From Streptomyces sp. CB01635 (GTDB lineage Bacteria; Actinomycetota; Actinomycetes; Streptomycetales; Streptomycetaceae), in the NCBI RefSeq assembly GCF_002803065.1, contig NZ_NNBL01000041.1:1-62037 (forward strand): DNA of 62,037 nt, read 5' to 3'. Position numbers and translations under genes: made by a program. Of the stretch, positions 56,889 to 62,037 are shown one piece after another. The notes beneath the pieces were generated by a model. That model was given only the letters and a program-made list of their open reading frames with translations, made no database searches and was not told the DNA's origin. Position 1 is the stretch's first letter, and every line of letters starts with the position of its first letter.

Positions 56889-57917
56889 TCAAACCCCCAG
56901 CCGCGCCAGTGCCTTCGCCCCGTCGAGCCCGCAGGTCCCGTCCCCGGCCGCCGTCCACGCCGCCGCGCACAGGGCACGCAGCCCGTCGATCGCCTCGCCG
57001 TCCCCCTCCAGCTCAAGATGCTCGTCCCGCGCGATCGCGAGCCAGCCCCCGCACGCGAACCCGTCCCCCTGCGCCACGACATCCGGCTGCCCGGTGAGCA
57101 GGCCCCGCAGGTCGACGTCGACATACGTGGGCCGGTGCTGGGGCGGCGCGGCGAGCAGCTGCGCGCCGTCGGTGACGCCGGTCAGGACGAGCAGCGAGTC
57201 CACCTCCCCGTTGAACGCGCCCTCGATGTCCGTGTCGAGGCGGTCGCCGATGACCAACGGCCGCTCCGCGCCGGTCCGCAGGATCGTCTCGCGGTGCATC
57301 GGAGACAGCGGCTTGCCGGCCACCTGCGGCTGCGCACCCGTCGCGATTCGGACGACCTCGACCGCCGCGCCGTTGCCCGGAGCGATGCCGCGCGCGCTCG
57401 GAATGGTCAGGTCCGTATTGGACGCGAACCACGGCACACCACGCGCGATCGCGTAACAGGCCTCCGCGAACCGCCCCCAGGCCAGGTCGGGCCCGCCATA
57501 CCCCTGCACCACCGCCACCGGCTCGTCGTCGGCCGAGTCCACCGGCTCGAGCCCGCGCTCTCTCAGCGCGACCCGCAGCCCCTCCCCGCCGATCACCAAC
57601 ACCCGTGACCCGTCCGGCACTTGCTCACTGATCAGGCGCGCCACGGCCTGCGCCGACGTGATGACATCCGCGGCCTCCGTCGGAATTCCCAGCTCCGTCA
57701 GATGCTCGGCCACCGCGTCCGGCGTACGCAGCGCGTTGTTCGTGACATACGCGAGGCCCATGCCCGCGCCGCGCGCCACAGCGAGCGACTCGGGGGCGTG
57801 CGCGATGGCGTCACCGCCCGCGTACACCACCCCGTCGAGGTCGAGCAGCGCCGTGTCGTACGCCTCGTTCAGCGCCCGCTCACTGCTTTCGGGCCGCGTC
57901 CTGACGGTCTGGCTCAT
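56889..57917 (-). CDS. HAD-superfamily IIA phosphatase (NagD/PGP-like)
   Basis: A 342-residue hydrolase starting at ATG 57917, nine nt after GAGGAG. HAD motif I is ALLDLDGVVYAGG. AYVTNNALRTPDAVAEHLTE carries motif II (Thr), the motif III Lys lies in VAGKPLSPMHRETI, and motif IV is PLVIGDRLDTDIEGAFNGEV. The cap is the IIA type (VAVVQGYGGPDLAWGRFAEA). It probably dephosphorylates a small sugar or glycerol phosphate. It is divergent from the DUF1015 gene. Confidence 0.9.
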   Translation of the reverse strand: MSQTVRTRPESSERALNEAYDTALLDLDGVVYAGGDAIAHAPESLAVARGAGMGLAYVTNNALRTPDAVAEHLTELGIPTEAADVITSAQAVARLISEQVPDGSRVLVIGGEGLRVALRERGLEPVDSADDEPVAVVQGYGGPDLAWGRFAEACYAIARGVPWFASNTDLTIPSARGIAPGNGAAVEVVRIATGAQPQVAGKPLSPMHRETILRTGAERPLVIGDRLDTDIEGAFNGEVDSLLVLTGVTDGAQLLAAPPQHRPTYVDVDLRGLLTGQPDVVAQGDGFACGGWLAIARDEHLELEGDGEAIDGLRALCAAAWTAAGDGTCGLDGAKALARLGV

Positions 57918-57977
57918 TACACATCGCTCCTCGTTCGATCCCACTCCCCCGATCATCGCTCATGCCACTGACACACA

Positions 57978-57983
57978 TACGAT
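57978..57983 (+). promoter_or_regulatory. -10 element of a leaderless transcript
   Basis: TACGAT lies 6 nt before the ATG of the DUF1015 gene; no ribosome-binding site is present. Confidence 0.5.
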
Positions 57984-57989
57984 GCAGCA

Positions 57990-59279
57990 ATGAACACTGC
58001 AGGTCCCCCAGGTCCGACGGACAGCGACGGCCTCGACCTGATCCCGTTCAGGGGTGTGCGGTACGTTCCCGAGCGCGTGGGCAGCCTCGCCGCCGTGACG
58101 TCACCGCCGTACGACGTGGTCGTACGCCCCGACGGTCTGCACCACCTGGAGTCCGCGGACCCGCACAACATCGTCCGCCTGATCCTCCCGCAGGCCGTCT
58201 CCCCGGACACCCGCAACGCCCTCGCGGCCGACACCCTGCGTCTCTGGCTCTCCGAGGGCGTCCTGGCCCCCGACGAGACCCCCGCGCTGTACGTCTACGA
58301 GCAGCGCGACGGCGACCACCTCCAACGCGGCGTCATCGGTGCCCTGCGCCTGTCCGAGCCGTCCGAAGGGGTCGTCCTGCCCCACGAGGACGTCATGCCG
58401 CACGTGGTCGCCGACCGCGCGGGCCTGATGCGCGCCACGGCCGCCAACCTCGAACCCCTGCTCCTCACCTACCGCAGCGAGGGCAACGCGACCGGCACGA
58501 CCGCGGTCGTCGAACGCACGGTCAAGCGCCCCCCGCTCCTCGCGACGACCACGGAGGACGGCTTCGCCCACCGCATGTGGTCGGTCACCGACCCGGCCGA
58601 GCTGGCGGAGATCCGCGCGGACCTCGCCCACCACCAGGCCCTGATCGCGGACGGCCACCACCGCTGGGCGACGTATCTGCGCCTGCGCTCCGAACGGCCG
58701 TCCCCCTCCCCGTGGGACTTCGGCCTGGTCCTCCTCGTGGACACGGCCCGCTACCCGTTGCGCGTCCGCGCCATCCATCGCCTCCTGCACCGCCTAGCGG
58801 TCCCGGACGCCCTGGCCGCCCTGAAGAACTCCTTCCGCCTGCGCGAAGTCCCCGGTCCGCTGTCGCACGCCCTGGACGCCCTCGCAGGCGCGGCCGCCCA
58901 CGGCAACGCGTTCCTCCTCGCCGGCGCCGGCTCCTTCCACCTCGCGGACACCCCGTCCCCGGACCTCCTGGTCCGTACGATCCCTGCCGACCGCCCGGAG
59001 GCCTGGCGCACGCTGGACGCGACGGTCCTGCACTCCACGCTCCTGGACCATGTCTGGGGCATTCCCGAGGACGCGCCGGAGCACATCGCGTACATCCATG
59101 ACGCGGCCGCCACGGTCGCGAAGGCGGAACGTGACGGCGGAACGGCGGTCCTCATGCACCCGGTCCGCGAGGAAGTGGTCCGCGACCTGGCACGGCAGGG
59201 CGTGACGATGCCCCGCAAGTCGACGTCGTTCGGCCCGAAGCCGGCGACCGGTCTGGTGCTGCGCACGCTCGCGGACTGA
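57990..59279 (+). CDS. DUF1015-family protein
   Basis: A 429-residue protein. Family landmarks are DLIPFRGVRYVPERVGSLAA, VTSPPYDVV, DPHNIVRLILP, PALYVYEQR, GVVLPHEDVMP and ADGHHRWATYLRLRSERPSP. The function of DUF1015 is not established; bacteria often carry it near phosphoserine or phosphatase genes. It is divergent from the HAD phosphatase. A strong hairpin follows. Confidence 0.9.
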   Translation: MNTAGPPGPTDSDGLDLIPFRGVRYVPERVGSLAAVTSPPYDVVVRPDGLHHLESADPHNIVRLILPQAVSPDTRNALAADTLRLWLSEGVLAPDETPALYVYEQRDGDHLQRGVIGALRLSEPSEGVVLPHEDVMPHVVADRAGLMRATAANLEPLLLTYRSEGNATGTTAVVERTVKRPPLLATTTEDGFAHRMWSVTDPAELAEIRADLAHHQALIADGHHRWATYLRLRSERPSPSPWDFGLVLLVDTARYPLRVRAIHRLLHRLAVPDALAALKNSFRLREVPGPLSHALDALAGAAAHGNAFLLAGAGSFHLADTPSPDLLVRTIPADRPEAWRTLDATVLHSTLLDHVWGIPEDAPEHIAYIHDAAATVAKAERDGGTAVLMHPVREEVVRDLARQGVTMPRKSTSFGPKPATGLVLRTLAD

Positions 59280-59313
59280 CCGCGAGGCACGCGCGCGTAG
59301 GCCGTAGGCGCTT

Positions 59314-59361
59314 ACGACGAACGGGCGGGACCCCATCGCTGGGATCCCGCCCGTTCGTCGT
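59314..59361. terminator. Bidirectional terminator between convergent genes
   Basis: ACGACGAACGGGCGGGA and its exact complement at 59345-59361 form a 17-bp stem that can continue with CCC/GGG inside. It serves the DUF1015 gene and the convergent TPR gene. Confidence 0.8.
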
Positions 59362-59406
59362 GCTGCGTCATGCGCGGCCGTCGGTCAGCCGCTCACATCG
59401 CCGAGC

Positions 59407-61617
59407 TCAGCCCTTGTCGTTCTCGGGCTCGAACTCCTCGTCGTCCTCGTCGTAGAACTCTTCGACGTCCTCGTCGTCCTCGACCCAGGGCTCGTCGTCG
59501 TCACCCGCGGGAGCCGTGGGCCCCGCGGCTGCGGCGGGCGCCTCGACGGACTCGTCCTCGAACGCGTCGACGAACTCGACCCCGTCCATCTCGGCGAGCC
59601 GGTCGGACGCGTCGGTGCTGGCGTCCCGGTCGGACTCGACGGCCTTCGCGAACCACTCGCGCGCCTCGTCCTTACGACCGGCCGCGAGCAGCGCATCGGC
59701 GTACGCGTACCGCAGACGCGCGGTCCACGGCTGTACGGAGTTCGAGGCGAGCTCGGGGCCCTGCAGCGTCACGATGGCCGCGTCGAGCTGGTCCATGTCA
59801 CGCCGGGCACCGGCCGCCACGAGCCGCATCTCGACCTGTCCGGCCTTGTCCAGCTTGGCCACCTCGGGCGCACCGGCCATGTCGAGGGCCTTCTCGGGCC
59901 GTCCGAGACCGCGCTCGCAGTCCGCCATGACGGGCCACAGCTCGACGTTGCCGGTCATGCGCCGGGCGGCGCGGAACTCGGCGAGCGCCTCGCTGTACTT
60001 CTGGTTCGCGTACGCGGCGAAGCCGGCGGCCTCACGCACGGCGGCGACCCTGGAGGCGAGCCGCAGCGCGATCTTCGAGTACTCGTACGCCTGCTCGGGA
60101 TCCTCGTCGATCAGCTTGGCGACCATCACCAGGTTCTTGGCGACGTCCTCGGCCAGGCCCTTCGGCAGGCTCTGGAGCTCCTGCCGCACGTCCTTGTCGA
60201 TCTCGTCGCCGGTGACGTCCTCGGGGATCGGCAGTCGGCGGATGGGCTCGCGGTCGCGGTCACGCTCGTCGCGGTAACGCCCACCACCACGGCGGTCGTC
60301 GCCCCCACGGTCGTCACGCCCACGGAAGCCGCCGGGACGCCCACCACGGTCGTCGCGTCGCGGCCCACGGTCGCGGTCGTCACGCGGACGGAACCCACCA
60401 CCGCGGCTGTCGTCGCGACGGAAGCCGCCACCACGGCTGTCGTCGCGGCGGTCGTCACGCCGGTCGTCACGCGGACGGAACCCACCGCGGTCGGTGTCGC
60501 GACGCTCGTCACGTCGGAAGGCGGGGCGCTCGCCACCGGGACGGTCGCCATCACGACGCGGTCCACGGTCACGGTCGTCACGCGGACGGAAACCGCCACC
60601 ACGGCTGTCACCAGCGCGATCGTCACGACGGTCCTCACGGCGGAAACCGCCACCACGGTTGTCACCACCGCGATCATCACGACGGAATCCACCACCACGG
60701 TTGTCGCCACCACGATCGTCACGACGGAAGGCGGGGCGCTCGCCACCGGGACGGTCGCCATCACGACGCGGTCCACGGTCACGGTCGTCACGCGGACGGG
60801 AACCGCCACCACGGCTGTCACCACCGCGATCGTCACGCGGACGGAAACCGCCACCGCCACGGTTGTCACCACCGCGATCGTCACGACGGAAACCGCCACC
60901 GCCACGGTTGTCACCACCGCGATCGTCACGACGGAAACCGCCACCGCCACGGTTGTCGCCACCGCGATCGTCACGACGGAAACCGCCACCGCCACGGTTG
61001 TCGCCACCGCGGCTGTCGTCACGGCGGAAACCGCCACCACGGTTGTCACCGCCACGGTCGTCACGACGGAAACCGCCACCGCCACGGTTGTCGCCACCGC
61101 GGCTGTCGTCACGGCGGAAACCGCCACCACGGTTGTCATCGCGACGGTCGTCACGACGGTCCTCGCGGGGACGGTATCCGCCGCGGTCGCTGTCACGACG
61201 GTCGTCTCGCCGGTTGTCGTCACGGCGGTCATCGCGACGGAAGGGGGGACGGTCGCCGTCACGACGGGGACCACGGTCGCGGTCGTCGCGCGGGCGGTAA
61301 CCTCCACCGCCACGGTTGTCACCACCACGGCTGTCGCCACCGCGGCTGTCGTCACGGCGGAAACCGCCGCCACGGTTGTCGCCACCGCGGTCATCGCGAC
61401 GGAAGGGGGGACGGTCGCCGTCACGACGGGGACCACGGTCGCGATCGCCGCCACGGTCCCGGTCGCCACCGCGATCGCGGTCGTCCCGGCGGGGCGCGGA
61501 GCCGCCGCGGTCGTTGTCACGCCGCGGTCCGCCTCGGTATCCGCCCCGGTCCCGGTCACCACTGTCCCGGTGTCGCTGGTCGCGTTCCGGTCGCTCGTCG
61601 GGAGAGTTGGTGGACAT
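59407..61617 (-). CDS. TPR-type protein with very long Arg/Gly/Asp-rich repeat N-terminus
   Basis: A 736-residue protein starting at ATG 61617, six nt after AGGAG. Residues 1 to about 458 are built from Arg, Asp and Gly, with phrases such as FRRDDRGGDNRGGGG repeated, plus longer units with RDRGPRRDGDRP. The remaining 280 residues start RRLPIPEDVTGDEIDKDVRQ and form helical repeats: ALRLASRVAAVREAAGFAAY, YSEALAEFRAARRMTGNVEL, LRYAYADALLAAGRKDEARE, ending in an acidic tail. The family core is conserved in streptomycetes as I remember it, with a shorter tail. RGG/RD tails usually mean disordered RNA binding. It lies just downstream of an rRNA operon. Confidence 0.88.
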   Translation of the reverse strand: MSTNSPDERPERDQRHRDSGDRDRGGYRGGPRRDNDRGGSAPRRDDRDRGGDRDRGGDRDRGPRRDGDRPPFRRDDRGGDNRGGGFRRDDSRGGDSRGGDNRGGGGYRPRDDRDRGPRRDGDRPPFRRDDRRDDNRRDDRRDSDRGGYRPREDRRDDRRDDNRGGGFRRDDSRGGDNRGGGGFRRDDRGGDNRGGGFRRDDSRGGDNRGGGGFRRDDRGGDNRGGGGFRRDDRGGDNRGGGGFRRDDRGGDNRGGGGFRPRDDRGGDSRGGGSRPRDDRDRGPRRDGDRPGGERPAFRRDDRGGDNRGGGFRRDDRGGDNRGGGFRREDRRDDRAGDSRGGGFRPRDDRDRGPRRDGDRPGGERPAFRRDERRDTDRGGFRPRDDRRDDRRDDSRGGGFRRDDSRGGGFRPRDDRDRGPRRDDRGGRPGGFRGRDDRGGDDRRGGGRYRDERDRDREPIRRLPIPEDVTGDEIDKDVRQELQSLPKGLAEDVAKNLVMVAKLIDEDPEQAYEYSKIALRLASRVAAVREAAGFAAYANQKYSEALAEFRAARRMTGNVELWPVMADCERGLGRPEKALDMAGAPEVAKLDKAGQVEMRLVAAGARRDMDQLDAAIVTLQGPELASNSVQPWTARLRYAYADALLAAGRKDEAREWFAKAVESDRDASTDASDRLAEMDGVEFVDAFEDESVEAPAAAAGPTAPAGDDDEPWVEDDEDVEEFYDEDDEEFEPENDKG
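60842..61010 (-). repeat. 45-bp tandem repeats in the RG/RD-rich coding region
   Basis: At least three nearly perfect 45-bp units (encoding FRRDDRGGDNRGGGG) lie in tandem here, inside a larger degenerate repeat field of about 60250-61560. They are in frame with the gene. Confidence 0.85.
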
Positions 61618-61690
61618 GGGTGACTCCTGTCTTCGGTACCGCAGTCATTCTCGCGCAGCCGGGTAGCCGGCGCGCCTCGACAAAACAAAA

Positions 61691-61732
61691 AGGACCCCTG
61701 GTCCCAGCGTGTGTGCTGGGACCAGGGGTCCT
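61691..61732 (-). terminator. rRNA operon terminator
   Basis: AGGACCCCTGGTCCCAGC - GTGTGT - GCTGGGACCAGGGGTCCT is a perfect 18-bp stem. On the minus strand it is followed by TTTTTGTTTTG, a classical intrinsic terminator about 9 nt after 5S rRNA. Confidence 0.93.
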
Positions 61733-61742
61733 CTAAAAATTG

Positions 61743-61860
61743 TTCGGCGGCGTCCTACTCTCCCACAGGGTCCCCCCTGCAGTACCATCGGCGCTGTGAG
61801 GCTTAGCTTCCGGGTTCGGAATGTAACCGGGCGTTTCCCTCACGCTATGACCACCGAAAC
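61743..61860 (-). rRNA. rrf: 5S ribosomal RNA
   Basis: The minus strand begins GTTTCGGTGGTCATAGCGTG and contains the conserved CCGAACCCGGAAGCTAAG and GGGAGAGTAGGACGCCGCC of actinobacterial 5S rRNA. Length is about 118 nt; the exact 3' end may differ by one or two bases. Confidence 0.95.
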
Positions 61861-61994
61861 ACTATCAGTGTCCCGTTTCAAGGAAACGGGTTCCCGAACA
61901 AGGCAGCGAACAAGCACACTATTCAATTAAGTAGTGCAGCCGTTCAGCCGACACAACTGTTCGTTATCTGAGAACAAACACAGTGGACGCGAGC
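61861..61994 (-). other. 23S-5S rRNA spacer
   Basis: A relatively AT-rich spacer of about 134 nt. It contains CCCGTTTCAAGGAAACGGG, a 7-bp stem (CCCGTTT/AAACGGG) at 61872-61890, probably part of the rRNA processing structure. No tRNA gene is present. Confidence 0.6.
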
Positions 61995-62037
61995 AACTGA
62001 GGACAAGCCCTCGGCCTATTAGTACCAGTCACCTCCA
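61995..62037 (-). rRNA. rrl: 23S ribosomal RNA, 3' end only
   Basis: The minus strand reads TGGAGGTGACTGGTACTAAT then AGGCCGAGGGCTTGTCC, the conserved 3' end of actinobacterial 23S rRNA. The rest lies beyond the window. The mature 3' boundary is approximate. Confidence 0.9.

Noticed and set aside
60842..61010. Regular repeats resembling a CRISPR or minisatellite array
   Set aside because: Units are contiguous without unique spacers, 45 bp long, in frame and part of a coding sequence.
60126..61688. Val/Thr-rich minus-strand frame and Arg/Ser/Pro-rich plus-strand frame across the repeat field
   Set aside because: Both are frame shadows of the RG/RD repeats; only the frame from 61617 has a ribosome-binding site and continues into a conserved domain.
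1..62037. Mobile elements, prophage or a recent foreign island
   Set aside because: No transposase, integrase, phage structural gene, tRNA-linked direct repeats or marked base-composition break was seen.

Overview
The window is high-GC actinobacterial DNA and looks like a core-chromosome segment of a Streptomyces or close relative. GTG and TTG starts are frequent, genes are packed with 4-nt ATGA/GTGA overlaps, and many genes appear to be transcribed leaderless (a TANNNT hexamer 6-8 nt before the start codon). TTA codons are almost absent; I found one, in a cytochrome oxidase gene. An IdeR/DmdR-type iron box, SepF- and Rpf-like proteins and a 5S/23S rRNA end complete the picture. I saw no insertion sequence, prophage, CRISPR array or tRNA.

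Layout. (1) 1-7.6 kb: a sulfur-scavenging type transport and oxidation locus. A minus-strand operon carries two polar-amino-acid ABC permeases, a FAD/NAD(P)-binding flavoprotein, one ATPase, one binding lipoprotein and a luciferase-like monooxygenase cut by the window edge. A divergent second binding lipoprotein is preceded by a 23-codon leader peptide ending in Cys and a C-rich, G-poor leader. (2) 7.6-22.3 kb: a DUF5685 protein with a Cys-rich tail, a SepF paralogue, an MFS exporter, membrane proteins, an I78 inhibitor, a stand-alone ctaD, a WYL regulator, a GT4 gene with partner, an Rpf-like LysM protein and unassigned conserved genes. (3) 22.3-26.8 kb: der, a PlsC-like acyltransferase, cmk, tyrA and aroH, mostly translationally coupled. 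(4) 26.9-30.8 kb: a YidB-like protein and an apparent NAD/ADP-ribose and RNA-end module (NrtR-type Nudix regulator, ADP-ribosylglycohydrolase, two RlaP-type nucleotidyltransferases) headed by an 18-bp perfect inverted repeat over its promoter. (5) 30.9-37.1 kb: rluB, scpB, scpA, an unknown gene, parA and ald. (6) 37.3-49.8 kb: a STAND NTPase with TPRs, nudF, pyrG, a GH15 enzyme, a PucR regulator, a GT4, an MraY-like transferase and recN. (7) 50-57.9 kb: an FtsX-like permease, nadK, tlyA, a small unknown protein, an SCP2 protein, siderophore-type iron ABC genes under an iron box, and a HAD-IIA phosphatase. (8) 58-62 kb: a DUF1015 protein, a TPR protein with a very long RG/RD-rich repeat tail, and the 3' end of an rRNA operon (terminator, 5S, start of 23S) on the minus strand.

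Most genes are housekeeping. The stretches most worth a second look are the Cys-leader-controlled transport locus, the NrtR/ADP-ribosylglycohydrolase/RlaP module, the TTA-containing ctaD, and the disordered RG-rich extensions on RluB and on the last TPR protein. All functional calls come from reading motifs and remembered family features; no database search was run.
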